Shown here: piece after piece, positions 7,905-16,683 of the stretch | Numbering within the stretch: the first letter of the stretch is position 1 | Layout: each line of letters opens with the position of its first letter | DNA from: Methanomicrobia archaeon | GTDB lineage: Archaea > Methanobacteriota_B > Thermococci > Methanofastidiosales > NM3 | Direction: 5' to 3' | Length of the DNA stretch: 26,707 nucleotides | NCBI GenBank assembly: GCA_030603445.1 | Contig: JAUVXU010000018.1 | Span: forward strand, 1-26,707 | Made by a program: the position numbers and the translations under genes | Notes under the pieces: model-generated | The model's database searches: none | The model's input: the letters and a program-made list of their open reading frames with translations, nothing else | Told to the model about the DNA's origin: nothing

Positions 7905-10460
7905 ATGGTAGATGAATTTTATATGCATCCATCGGAGGAAACAGTTGATTTTTTCAAATCATCAATTGATGGATTGTCTTCTGACGCCATTTCTGATATC
8001 CAGTCAGAATACGGCAGAAATATCCTTGTAGAACCAGAAGGGGTGTCCAAGCTCAGCCTTTTTTTTGAACAGTTCAAGGATTTCCTTACGTATATACTAG
8101 TTTTCGCAGCTGTTATATCCCTTCTTATAGGAGAGATCCCAGATGCCATACTTATCACAGTAATATTATTGGGCAATGCAACACTTGGGTTTTTCCAAGA
8201 ATACAAAGCTGAACAGGCACTTGAGTCTATAAAAGAATACCTCTCATTATCTGCCACTGTGCGCCGGGATGGGAAAATAGTTAGCATCAATGCAGAGGAC
8301 CTTGTTCCAGGCGACATACTGCTTCTGGAGGCAGGAAATAAAATCCCTGCAGACGCCCGTATAATAAGTTGTAATAATTTATTTATCGATGAATCAATGC
8401 TAACAGGGGAATCTCTCCCTGTTGAAAAAAACAATGCCGCGCTTGATAAAAAAACACCGATTGCCGAATGCTTTAACATGCTTTTTATGGGGACGGATAT
8501 TGTACGCGGCAATGCTACGGCCATTGTCGTGGGTACTGGAATGAGAACGGAGATTGGTTCTATTGCGCGCCTCATTGATACAAAAGAGCAGACATATTTT
8601 CAAAAAAAGCTTGACATTTTAGGAAAGACTTTAGGAAAAGTCGTGCTTGTAATTGCACTTATAGTGTTTGTTCTAGGTGCACTTAGCAACGAACCGCTAG
8701 TTGAGATGGCACTCATATCACTTAGCCTTGCTGTAGCCGCCATACCCGAAGGGTTGCCTGCTGTTGTCACAATATCCCTTTCATTGGGTGTACGCAAGAT
8801 GGCGATATTTAATGCCATTGTAAAACGTCTTCCGGCTGCAGAGACATTAGGTTCATGCACAGTTATATGTTCTGATAAAACAGGCACGATTACCAAGAAC
8901 ATGATGACTGTACGCATGCTCTATATTCCGGGACAAGAACTTTTCATTGAAGATGCAAGTGCCGATGTTGCAGGAGTCCAAATTCTTATGAAAATTGGAT
9001 TCTACTGCAACAGCTCGTCACTCGAGGGGCGTATTGGGGATCCGACCGAGCTTGCACTGCTTGATTCGGCCCAAGCTCTTGAGGTCAGCGGACATTCTGC
9101 CCAAGTCGCAATCAACCCATTTGATTCAGAACGCAAGAGGATGTCTGTTATCTGCACCGAAGACGGCAAGAACACACTGTACTGCAAAGGCGCAACAGAG
9201 CAAGTGCTCAATATATGCGACCGCATCATGATCGAAGGCGAGATACGCCCTATACTTCAAGAAGATAAGGATGCCATAATTAGGACAAATGATAAATACG
9301 CTTCTATGGCAATGCGTGTCCTTGGTTTTGCATATTCGCCTGTAAGTGGCCTGGATACCAAGGAGGACAATCTGATCTTCGCAGGGCTGCAGGCGATGAT
9401 AGATCCTCCAAAAGATGGCGTAAAAGATGCAATATCAAAATGCGCTCATGCAGGGATTAGGGTAGTAATGATAACAGGAGACCATGCGCTGACCGCTAAA
9501 GCAATTGCTAAAGAGGTCGGCATCTTTTCTGAAGGGGACATTGTGCTTACAGGCATTGAAATAGATCAAATGGATGACAAAAGCCTTCTTGCAGTTGTTA
9601 AAAAGGTAACAATATATGCTCGCGTAAATCCTGAACACAAACTAAGGATAATACAGACACTCAGGGAGAGCGGCGACATAATGGCAATGACAGGCGATGG
9701 GGTCAACGATGCCCCGGCACTTAAAAACGCCGACATAGGGGTGGCCATGAACAGCGGCACGGACGTGGCAAAAGAATCTGCGGACATGGTGCTTTTGGAT
9801 GATAATTTTGCGACCATAGTTGCATCTGTTGAGGAAGGGCGCCATATCTTTGACAACATCAGGAAGTTTGTGCGATACCTGCTTTCCACAAACTTTGGAG
9901 AAGTGTTTACAATATTTCTTGCAAGCCTGGTTGGATTCCCATTACCACTTGTGGCGGTGCAGATACTTTGGATCAATCTGCTAACAGATGGCCTGCCTGC
10001 CTTGTCCCTTGCTTTTGAAGATAAGGAACCTGCAATTATGGAACGCCCACCTAGAAAACCCCATGAAAATATAGTTGATAGATCAATGGCAATAAACATT
10101 GGGTATACCGGGCTTATAATGGCAATAGGCACCCTTTACTTATATTCTATCGCACCCGAAGGAAAAGGCATGACAATCGCATTCACAACGCTTGTGCTGT
10201 TCCAGCTGGTCAACGTGTTTAACTGTAGGTCCTTTACTGAATCGGTCTTTTCAAGAAGATATAACAAGTATCTGATTGGCGCTGTTCTAATATCGCTTGC
10301 ATTGCAGCTCATGGTAATCTATGCGGACCCGCTTTCTGGCGTCTTTAGGACAGAGGTTCTAGGGGCAAGAGAATGGGTTCTAATGATATTGGTATCTTCT
10401 TCCCTTCTTATTATAGAGGAAGCACGAAAACTCCTATTTACCAAGCGACCTTCCTTATAA
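7905..10460 (+). CDS. P-type Ca2+-transporting ATPase, SERCA-like (P2A)
   Basis: This is an 851-residue cation pump of the plasma membrane, expected to export Ca2+ using ATP. The N-terminal cation-ATPase domain is followed by the actuator loop TGES (167-170), phosphorylated Asp 324 in DKTGT, nucleotide-binding CKGATE, the hinge motifs DPP and TGDH, and TGDGVNDAP (D598, D602). About ten membrane helices are arranged as usual. Ca2+ ligands known from SERCA are conserved: Glu 282 in helix 4 (PEGLP), Asn 663 and Glu 666 in helix 5 (STNFGE), and Asn 691, Thr 694 and Asp 695 in helix 6 (NLLTDG). The helix 5/6 set argues for SERCA-like two-site binding and not the one-site PMR1 type. It has a strong TATA box and a nearly leaderless start. 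Confidence 0.95.
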   Translation: MVDEFYMHPSEETVDFFKSSIDGLSSDAISDIQSEYGRNILVEPEGVSKLSLFFEQFKDFLTYILVFAAVISLLIGEIPDAILITVILLGNATLGFFQEYKAEQALESIKEYLSLSATVRRDGKIVSINAEDLVPGDILLLEAGNKIPADARIISCNNLFIDESMLTGESLPVEKNNAALDKKTPIAECFNMLFMGTDIVRGNATAIVVGTGMRTEIGSIARLIDTKEQTYFQKKLDILGKTLGKVVLVIALIVFVLGALSNEPLVEMALISLSLAVAAIPEGLPAVVTISLSLGVRKMAIFNAIVKRLPAAETLGSCTVICSDKTGTITKNMMTVRMLYIPGQELFIEDASADVAGVQILMKIGFYCNSSSLEGRIGDPTELALLDSAQALEVSGHSAQVAINPFDSERKRMSVICTEDGKNTLYCKGATEQVLNICDRIMIEGEIRPILQEDKDAIIRTNDKYASMAMRVLGFAYSPVSGLDTKEDNLIFAGLQAMIDPPKDGVKDAISKCAHAGIRVVMITGDHALTAKAIAKEVGIFSEGDIVLTGIEIDQMDDKSLLAVVKKVTIYARVNPEHKLRIIQTLRESGDIMAMTGDGVNDAPALKNADIGVAMNSGTDVAKESADMVLLDDNFATIVASVEEGRHIFDNIRKFVRYLLSTNFGEVFTIFLASLVGFPLPLVAVQILWINLLTDGLPALSLAFEDKEPAIMERPPRKPHENIVDRSMAINIGYTGLIMAIGTLYLYSIAPEGKGMTIAFTTLVLFQLVNVFNCRSFTESVFSRRYNKYLIGAVLISLALQLMVIYADPLSGVFRTEVLGAREWVLMILVSSSLLIIEEARKLLFTKRPSL

Positions 10461-10526
10461 TAATATGAAAAATTCCCTTATATATGTTCTAATAATCTTT
10501 TTATTCTTTGAAAGATAACAACAAGT

Positions 10527-11168
10527 ATGGGGAATAATGCAACAAAAAACGACGAGACGGGGTATGTTGGAAATGATGTGCTAAAAAGGAAAATAATATT
10601 ATATTTTTCGTCTGTTTATCCTATAACTGTTTCCTTTATGAGCATGCGTCACTTTTTGAAAAAAATGGGATTTATATTCTCAAATGATCAAATCCATAAA
10701 GTTTTTCAAATGTTGTCTGATGAGGGCATAATAATACAAAATACACCAGAACAAGACAAATGGGCCTTGTCCCCATCACAAAAAATGCTAAAAAAGATTG
10801 CCAGGGAGCAGTTGGAAAATGAGGACAAGTTTATTTTCACGCAGTCCCCTTTTGTACAAGAGCTAGCAGATAAAGACCTGTTTATCAAGAATGCGCCTTT
10901 ATTCAAAAAAGCAGTTTCTAGTATGTCAAAGGAACTGCTTTCACACATTGGGTGTGATGGGACCAAGAAAAGTGTAAACGAACTCTACGAGTCGGTTATA
11001 AATGAGTTGGATACCGTAGAAGGATTAGCATCACAACCTGAGCTATTATACTGGTTCTTGTATCCGGGGGATATGGCAAAGCGAATCAAAAAGGTCTATG
11101 AGGCCGTTGGCCCGTTATGCATGCATAATTTGATGGAAGAAGATGTTGGGTCTGACCACAATGAATAA
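10527..11168 (+). CDS. Unknown protein with possible N-terminal winged helix
   Basis: I do not recognise the family of this 213-residue soluble protein. Residues about 18-90 (VLKRKIILYFSSVYPITVSF onwards, ending FQMLSDEGIIIQN and KWALSP) look like a winged helix: three helices, then a short strand pair. The rest is helical and charged, with no membrane segment. A TATA box (TTATATATG, 10478-10486) lies upstream, giving a leader of about 20 nt. Its last 8 nt overlap the ATG of the lipoprotein gene that follows, so the two are probably translated together. A regulatory role is a guess from the fold alone. Confidence 0.75.
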   Translation: MGNNATKNDETGYVGNDVLKRKIILYFSSVYPITVSFMSMRHFLKKMGFIFSNDQIHKVFQMLSDEGIIIQNTPEQDKWALSPSQKMLKKIAREQLENEDKFIFTQSPFVQELADKDLFIKNAPLFKKAVSSMSKELLSHIGCDGTKKSVNELYESVINELDTVEGLASQPELLYWFLYPGDMAKRIKKVYEAVGPLCMHNLMEEDVGSDHNE

Positions 11169-11559
11169 TGTTTTGAAAGTGCGTTATCTTGTATTATTGT
11201 GCACAATAATATTGATATTCTCCTGCGGATGTTTGAGCGATTCCAAACAGGATGAAGTTTTGACCTATTCTACAGATAAGGATGCATTTTTGTTCAACAG
11301 CTATATGGGGCTTGATCACTTCTCTCTATCAATCGGAGATGCTAAACAGTTGCAGGGTATAACAGTATATTGCAAGGACATTAGCGTGCATGGCGGCAGC
11401 TCGCTACTACTGGTAAATGGACAGGATATCTTGTTAAAGGAGTTAGGGATAACATCATGTTCTGTTAGGCCATATAGTGTTTTTATATGCCTTGCGGACA
11501 TAGTGCAGCCAGAAGAGAAGGGCTATGAGATTGAACTATTCATTTTTGTAAAAAGATAA
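11161..11559 (+). CDS. Small predicted lipoprotein, function unknown
   Basis: This 132-residue protein has an N-terminal hydrophobic stretch (VLKVRYLVLLCTIILIFSCG) ending at a Cys that fits a lipobox (SCGC, then LSDSKQ). It is probably secreted and held at the outer face of the membrane by lipid. The mature part is about 105 residues, likely beta-rich, and not recognised. I start it at ATG 11161, inside the last codons of the upstream gene (8-nt overlap); the TTG at 11143 in the same frame adds six residues and has nothing to support it. It converges on the MazG-like gene 12 nt away. Confidence 0.72.
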   Translation: MNNVLKVRYLVLLCTIILIFSCGCLSDSKQDEVLTYSTDKDAFLFNSYMGLDHFSLSIGDAKQLQGITVYCKDISVHGGSSLLLVNGQDILLKELGITSCSVRPYSVFICLADIVQPEEKGYEIELFIFVKR

Positions 11560-11571
11560 CATGATCATTTT

Positions 11572-11883
11572 TCAAATGTCTAGATCAAAGGCAGTCCGTA
11601 TTCTTTTCTTTTTTTCTTCTAGTTCTATGTCAAGATCTATTCCAACTTCATTTGCAAGATGAAATATGCTTAATACCAAATCCCCTATCTCTTCACGCAA
11701 CGCCTCTGGTGTTGTTTTTTTGCCTTGGTAATCCTTTGCTCCAGAACCATACATCTTATTGATATCAGATGCGACCTCTCCTAATTCCTCAGTAACCACG
11801 GCAAGTGCCCTAAATGGATCTTTTCCACTGCCAAATAGTTTTGATAACGCATCAGCGATCCTTTGTATTTCTTTTACTTCCAC
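11572..11883 (-). CDS. MazG-like nucleotide pyrophosphohydrolase
   Basis: This 103-residue all-helical protein carries the MazG metal-binding pattern: TEELGEVASDI (EExxE type) followed after about 30 residues by REEIGDLVLSIFHLANEVGI (ExxD type). Such proteins hydrolyse NTPs, often non-standard ones, to NMP and pyrophosphate using Mg2+; the substrate of this one is unknown. Its size fits the short single-domain class. The start is GTG at 11883, preceded by a strong GGGGGAT five nt upstream. It is divergent from the DJ-1/PfpI gene. Confidence 0.88.
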   Translation of the reverse strand: MEVKEIQRIADALSKLFGSGKDPFRALAVVTEELGEVASDINKMYGSGAKDYQGKKTTPEALREEIGDLVLSIFHLANEVGIDLDIELEEKKKRIRTAFDLDI

Positions 11884-11991
11884 AATATCCCCCCACTAGA
11901 TGATTTTCATTTGTTATTATTTTAGTAATACACGCCATTTTTTATATTATTTTGCAATACTGTTAAATATTATAAAAATTGTCATACTTCA

Positions 11992-12549
11992 ATGAAAACA
12001 TGTGTTTTGTTGTACGATAATTTTATGCATTTTGAGGTAAGCATCGCAACACTGCTGTTTAGCAGGGAAGGGGATGTTATATCCGCTTCTCCTGACAAGA
12101 AACCTGTAAGAAGTTACGAGGGACTTACATTTATGCCTGATGCCTCTATTACAGAGCTTGACGAAGAGAAAGTTGATGTGCTCTTAATCCCTGGAGGCAA
12201 TCCGCGGCCATTCTCAAAGAACTTACCTCTTATAGGAGTAATACGCTCATTAAATGATAGGGGAGTTCCTATTGGGGCAATATGCGGGGGTTCCCTATTT
12301 TTAGCAGACGCTAAAGTGCTTGAGAACAGGCAATGCACTACAAGCATTAGCAATGAATCGGAGGAATTTGAATCATTTAAAGGATGCGAATTAATAGATA
12401 GCGATGTTGTAGTGGATAAGAACATAGTAACTGCACAAGGAAATGCATTTGTTGAATTTGCAATGGCGATTGCTAATGTAGCGCATATTTTTAAAGACAA
12501 GGCCGAAATAGAAGAAACATACTTGTGGCTGAAAAATAGGGATAAATAG
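11992..12549 (+). CDS. DJ-1/PfpI family protein
   Basis: This 185-residue protein has the class I glutamine-amidotransferase-like fold. Recognisable parts are the first strand (KTCVLLYDNF), the LLIPGGNPRP loop, and the nucleophile elbow AICGGSLFLADAKVL with Cys 98. Relatives include YajL, archaeal Pfp-type proteins and ThiJ. Roles proposed for the family include chaperone, deglycase and protease activities, so no single reaction can be given. A TATA box (TTAAATATTATAAA, about 11963-11976) close to the ATG suggests a leaderless transcript. The phosphodiesterase gene follows after 38 nt on the same strand, probably in one operon. Confidence 0.88.
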   Translation: MKTCVLLYDNFMHFEVSIATLLFSREGDVISASPDKKPVRSYEGLTFMPDASITELDEEKVDVLLIPGGNPRPFSKNLPLIGVIRSLNDRGVPIGAICGGSLFLADAKVLENRQCTTSISNESEEFESFKGCELIDSDVVVDKNIVTAQGNAFVEFAMAIANVAHIFKDKAEIEETYLWLKNRDK

Positions 12550-12587
12550 GCCCATTATTTTAAAAACATGTTATAGGGGAATACCAT

Positions 12588-13745
12588 ATGCATATGCCTA
12601 ATTATCGCAATGGATGCATAGTGAATCTGATGAGTAGTATAGCCGCTAAGCATGGCGCCTGTCTTCCATATGCCCAATTGTCCAAGAACTACTCCAAGGC
12701 AATATCCTCTTCAAGTAACACGCTGCTTTTAGTTCTAGATGGATTGGGATATGAGTTCATAAAAGAGTTCGGGGAAAACAGCACTTTCAAAAAATATCTT
12801 ATGGGGGCTATGACATCCGTTTTTCCGTCCACAACATCTGCTAGCCTTAATTCATTTGCAACAGGGCTTACACCCCAGCAGCATGCGATAACAGGATGGT
12901 TCATGTACTTAAAGGAACTAGGCATTGTTTCAAAGATACTCCCATTTTGTCCACGCATAGGGGGGAGGGCCTTTAGTGAGGATGGCGTGAATCCACAAGA
13001 CATATTTGAAAATAAGCCGCTTTTTGATATACTGCCCGTAGATACACACTACATCACGCATGAATCATTCATAAACTCCGACTTTACATTAGCAACGGCC
13101 GGAGCGGCCTGTAGGCATTCATACTCTGGAATATCGGGCCTATTTGATACTATCACTAATGTAGCGAATTCGTGCTCCAACGAAACATATACTTATGCTT
13201 ATTGGCCCAGATTTGATACAATATGCCATATGCACGGCGTGCATGATAAAAAAGCTATAGATCATTTTTCAGAACTTGACTTCATGTTCTCATCACTATT
13301 GGAATCTCTTGATGGCACGGACACGACAATCATTGCAACTTCTGATCATGGCCTTATCGATGTGGGCGAAAGGGACACAGTATCACTAGATGAACATCCG
13401 AAACTTGCAAGTACGTTAGCTCTACCCTTATGTGGCGAGGCTCGTGCAGCCTATTGTTATGTCCGCCCATCCAAGACCGATGCATTCGAACGCTATGTGA
13501 CTCAAAATCTATCATATTGCTGTGATTTATTTCCCAGCGAGGAACTTGTAAAAAAAGGATTTTTTGGTCTATTTGAGCCAAATAAGAAGCTTTACGATAG
13601 GATAGGAGATTACGTTCTTATAATGAAAGATAATTATATAATAAAAGATCAATTGCAAGGGGAAGATAATAATATTTTGAAGGCATACCACGGGGGCCTT
13701 AGTAGGGAGGAGATGCTAATTCCCCTTATTGTTGCAAATGTTTAA
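12588..13745 (+). CDS. Type I phosphodiesterase/nucleotide pyrophosphatase (AlkP superfamily)
   Basis: This 385-residue soluble enzyme has all metal and catalytic positions of the NPP branch: Asp 51 (LLVLDGLG), the Thr nucleophile in FPSTTSAS (Thr 82 or 83), Asp 210 and His 214 (RFDTICHMHG), Asp 253 and His 254 (SDHG), and His 368 (YHGG). It should bind two Zn2+ (or similar) ions and hydrolyse a phosphodiester or phosphomonoester; the substrate is unknown. No signal peptide is seen, so it is probably cytoplasmic. AGGGGA lies seven nt before ATG 12588; ATG 12594 is also in frame. It follows the DJ-1 gene by 38 nt. Confidence 0.88.
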   Translation: MHMPNYRNGCIVNLMSSIAAKHGACLPYAQLSKNYSKAISSSSNTLLLVLDGLGYEFIKEFGENSTFKKYLMGAMTSVFPSTTSASLNSFATGLTPQQHAITGWFMYLKELGIVSKILPFCPRIGGRAFSEDGVNPQDIFENKPLFDILPVDTHYITHESFINSDFTLATAGAACRHSYSGISGLFDTITNVANSCSNETYTYAYWPRFDTICHMHGVHDKKAIDHFSELDFMFSSLLESLDGTDTTIIATSDHGLIDVGERDTVSLDEHPKLASTLALPLCGEARAAYCYVRPSKTDAFERYVTQNLSYCCDLFPSEELVKKGFFGLFEPNKKLYDRIGDYVLIMKDNYIIKDQLQGEDNNILKAYHGGLSREEMLIPLIVANV

Positions 13746-13854
13746 GAGACAAGAAATCCTGCCTATAACAAAAACTATATGTTCACATTACGCGCGCTCT
13801 GTCTTCCCATATTGATATAATCTTGTTGTGTATACTATGATTTAGAGGTATTTT

Positions 13855-14199
13855 ATGTATACAAAATCAGTTATAGGACTAGATGCACTTATGCCAAAAG
13901 CATGCAACGAACAAATGGCCTTGGAAAAGCTTGTGGACCACATAATTATTCATCAAGATGATGTTGAGGATGGTTGCCCCCTTATATTTCTCTATAGCTT
14001 TATTGAAAAGGAGAATCTCACCACACGTTGGCTCTATAGGGCACTTGATTCGCTATGGATAGAGAGGGCGATTATAAAACCCAAGCCAAAACATTATAGG
14101 GTCATTGCGGGAAGGTCGCAAGTTGAAAAGGCAGTATCTCGTGCTTTTAATGGGATTGTGCAACGTTTTTCCCCCATACGTTACTGTGCCCTTAGATAG
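13855..14199 (+). CDS. Small protein, possibly winged helix, function unknown
   Basis: This 114-residue basic protein belongs to no family I recognise. The middle (LVDHIIIHQDD, then IEKENLTTRWLYRALDSLWI, ending KPKHYRVI) is laid out like a winged helix with a recognition helix near LTTRWLYRALDSL. No membrane or secretion signal is present. GAGGT five nt before the ATG is a good ribosome site, and a TATA-like GTATACTATG lies just upstream. The gene stands alone between the phosphodiesterase and the convergent LysE exporter. The 76 nt after it contain a short CTTTTT-TATG-AAAAAG hairpin that may act as a terminator. Confidence 0.7.
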   Translation: MYTKSVIGLDALMPKACNEQMALEKLVDHIIIHQDDVEDGCPLIFLYSFIEKENLTTRWLYRALDSLWIERAIIKPKPKHYRVIAGRSQVEKAVSRAFNGIVQRFSPIRYCALR

Positions 14200-14275
14200 A
14201 TGTCTCTTGGCCACATGCCCTTTATGTTCCATCTTTTTTATGAAAAAGAAACAGTGCATGGGGGCATTTGTATTG

Positions 14276-14875
14276 TTAAAGAAACAACCCCCGGATTCCA
14301 TCAAATATGAAGTATATTCCAAAGATAACTAGCATTGTTACAGATACTATCGTAAGCAGCCTTTCCGCACGAGGTCCCATCGCTTTGGCGGAGTGATGGG
14401 TGGTAAGTGACACAAACCCCAACCAGGCGATATCACAAAATTCATGGATTATAATAAATAGGATTAATCCTATCAACCCATACTGTGTAGATTGCATAAT
14501 CAGATGAAATCCTATCGTAAGCCACCATATAATAAAATAAGGGTTTAGAGTGCTCATTGTAATGCCTGCTATTATCCCTTTTACAGGTCTTGCTTCATTA
14601 GAAGGTCCTAATTCGGTGTATGCAAAATACAGAAGAGCTAGGCCTCCTGCTAAAGCTATAAGTGATTCAAATGTGGTGCTAGTTGCAATTGTTCCAAAGA
14701 AATAAAATGCAATAATTAAGGGAACCTCTACTATCACATGCCCAAACCCTATGAAAAACCCTGCAAACTTATTGCTCTTCCCTTCCGCTATTGTTGTGGC
14801 TAGTAAAGGCCCTGGAGCAAGTACGCCGCTAAGGGTAATTAACACTACGCTTGCTAGGTACGCATAGAGATTCAT
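14276..14875 (-). CDS. LysE/RhtB-family exporter
   Basis: This 199-residue membrane protein has about six hydrophobic helices. The family's first-helix motif is present as LAPGPLLATTI, and the central TLNPYFIIWW matches the conserved loop of LysE/RhtB transporters. Members export amino acids or similar small molecules down the proton gradient. The substrate of this one cannot be told; nothing beside it hints at one, and the arg operon is about 6 kb away. The ATG has no clear ribosome site, and an AT-rich TATA-like stretch (about 14897-14908) suggests a short or absent leader. It converges on the small gene before it and is divergent from the secreted-protein gene. Confidence 0.9.
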   Translation of the reverse strand: MNLYAYLASVVLITLSGVLAPGPLLATTIAEGKSNKFAGFFIGFGHVIVEVPLIIAFYFFGTIATSTTFESLIALAGGLALLYFAYTELGPSNEARPVKGIIAGITMSTLNPYFIIWWLTIGFHLIMQSTQYGLIGLILFIIIHEFCDIAWLGFVSLTTHHSAKAMGPRAERLLTIVSVTMLVIFGIYFIFDGIRGLFL

Positions 14876-14996
14876 ATCTTTCGTACTATACAGTGGCTAT
14901 TAAACTTTTTCCAAAAGAAAATGATATTTTTAATATTCTTATCAATATCAAGAAATATTTATTAAGACGTAGGTGCATTAATATCGGGTGAAAAAA

Positions 14997-16142
14997 ATGG
15001 TTTCTAAAAAACAAAAGAGTGTAATAGCACTTTTTTTTGTAATTATCTTATTATTGGCAGGTCTCCCTTTTCTCATATGGAGCTTCAAAGATTCACAAAC
15101 ATTTAATGTTATCGTGTTGGACAACACCGTACCTGATAATTCATATAGGGAGCACAAAGGGCTGTTTTGGATACTTAACAGCCAAAAATATGTGCATGAG
15201 ACTGAAGGGATGTATGATGCTAGCATGGACTACTACGGATTTTTTCCTTTTCCGGATTATAAGTATGAGATAAGAAAACTACCAGATACTATTGAGAATA
15301 CGGACCTCATATACATTGCAGATACGTACGGGGTGTATGAAGAGGAATTCTATGGTGAGAATCCAGAAGGGCTGCGCTCCGAAATAATATATGGTGGCCT
15401 AAAGTCCGAGGAGCTCGATAAGATAGAAGCAGCGGTGCGTAATGGTGTATCTCTTGTGGCAGAATTCAATACTTTTGGAAGCCCTACCGCAGGCGATGTG
15501 AGAGAAAGGCTCTACGATATTTTACACGTCGAATGGACTGGATGGATAGGCAGGTATTTTTTAGACTTGACAAGAGGAGTAGAAGTCCCACTTTGGGCTG
15601 TTATGAACTACGAGGCACAACATGGTGTGGAATGGGATTTCCATGGCCCGGGAATCCTATTTGCAGACGAGAATGACCAGATAGTTGTGCTCTTAGAAGG
15701 GGAAGGGGTTACAAGCGACAACTGCAAAATAGAGTTTACAACAATCGGCAAGGAGTTCTTTAACATTAGCGAAAAAGTCCAATATAACTATTGGTTTGAT
15801 ATAATCACCCTCGATGAAGAATGTGAACCATATGCCCTATTCTCTCTTGCACTAACTGAGGAAGGAAAAGAACAGTTGAGTTTATATGATATTCCTCAAG
15901 AATTCCCTGCTGTTGTCAAATATTGTGGCAATGATTATCTCTCATACTACTTTGCAGGGGACTTCGTCGACATAGACACCATACCAAAATATTATCAATA
16001 CTATGGATATGACGCGTTCCAGGCTCTCATCACGGGCGACACAGGGTCCTATGAGAACAGAGGCTTTTACTGGAAGTTTTATGTCCCCATGGTAAAGACC
16101 ATACTTAAAGAAGTATATGTAGAAAAATTGGACAACGTGTAA
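14997..16142 (+). CDS. Membrane-anchored extracellular protein of unknown function
   Basis: This 381-residue protein begins with a positive N-terminus and one hydrophobic helix (about residues 8-29, VIALFFVIILLLAGLPFLIW). The rest is soluble and lies outside the cell. The body has few gaps and many aromatic residues, with blocks such as LVAEFNTFGSPT, EWTGWIGRYF, YNYWFDI and YYFAGD. I recall similar uncharacterised proteins in bacteria, but I cannot give a family name. The early part (TDLIYIADTYGVY, then GVSLVAEFN) resembles a Rossmann-like or amidotransferase-like fold. ATG 14997 is chosen because GGGTGA lies at the right distance; the GTG at 14988 overlaps that site. The stop directly abuts the stop of the next, convergent gene. 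Confidence 0.8.
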   Translation: MVSKKQKSVIALFFVIILLLAGLPFLIWSFKDSQTFNVIVLDNTVPDNSYREHKGLFWILNSQKYVHETEGMYDASMDYYGFFPFPDYKYEIRKLPDTIENTDLIYIADTYGVYEEEFYGENPEGLRSEIIYGGLKSEELDKIEAAVRNGVSLVAEFNTFGSPTAGDVRERLYDILHVEWTGWIGRYFLDLTRGVEVPLWAVMNYEAQHGVEWDFHGPGILFADENDQIVVLLEGEGVTSDNCKIEFTTIGKEFFNISEKVQYNYWFDIITLDEECEPYALFSLALTEEGKEQLSLYDIPQEFPAVVKYCGNDYLSYYFAGDFVDIDTIPKYYQYYGYDAFQALITGDTGSYENRGFYWKFYVPMVKTILKEVYVEKLDNV

Positions 16143-16598
16143 TTACTTTTTGTCCTTTGTGCATTTGAGCAATGAGTGAAGATCCTCCTCATAAGAGGAG
16201 AGAATATGTATCCCAGAGTAAAGTATCTCCAACCCTAGCATCGCCCTTTCATAGATGTGTTCATTTACGTACTTCTCCTTTGGGGACATCTCCTTGGAGA
16301 TGTTTTGTATTACTTCCTCATGTTTTCGATTAAGCAGTCGCTTCAAGCGGAAGTACCTGTTTTCATTCATATCATAATTTTCATTTTTGGTTATTTTGGT
16401 ATAAGTTACAAGGGATTCACCATAGTAATACTTATACAATTTTAGAAGTTCATCATAGAATATAACTTCGCTTATCATGGAGGCTTCCTCATCCTTGACC
16501 TTAAATGATAAAATAAGCTTGTCACGTATTGAGATTATATTGTTTCTTTTTTCCAGAAAAACACTAAATCCCATGTCCGATGTTTCATAAAGCGTCAT
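16143..16598 (-). CDS. Unknown 151-residue protein
   Basis: No family is recognised. The product is charged and mostly helical, with a Tyr-rich segment (LLKLYKYYYGESLVTYTKIT) and a Lys/Arg/Glu-rich second half (FRLKRLLNRKHEEVIQNISK). No membrane helix or signal is visible, so it is probably cytoplasmic. A GGGGGTAT ribosome site lies just before the ATG, which supports both the gene and its start. It converges on the secreted-protein gene with no base between the two stop codons. The YegP-fusion gene lies upstream on the same strand, 85 nt away, and could be co-transcribed. Confidence 0.75.
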   Translation of the reverse strand: MTLYETSDMGFSVFLEKRNNIISIRDKLILSFKVKDEEASMISEVIFYDELLKLYKYYYGESLVTYTKITKNENYDMNENRYFRLKRLLNRKHEEVIQNISKEMSPKEKYVNEHIYERAMLGLEILYSGIHILSSYEEDLHSLLKCTKDKK

Positions 16599-16683
16599 TT
16601 GGATACCCCCAAATTATTAATTAAACTTCCTTGACTCTGCATGCATCCAATAAATAATTAATGCCATTACTAATAGAAATATA

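Noticed and set aside
14105-14332. Plus-strand and minus-strand ORFs over the end of the small possible winged-helix gene and the LysE gene
   Set aside because: They lie in other frames of better supported genes and have no family resemblance.
14276-14875. LysE-family protein as an arginine exporter linked to the arg operon
   Set aside because: The genes are about 6 kb apart on separate transcripts, and the family exports many different substrates.
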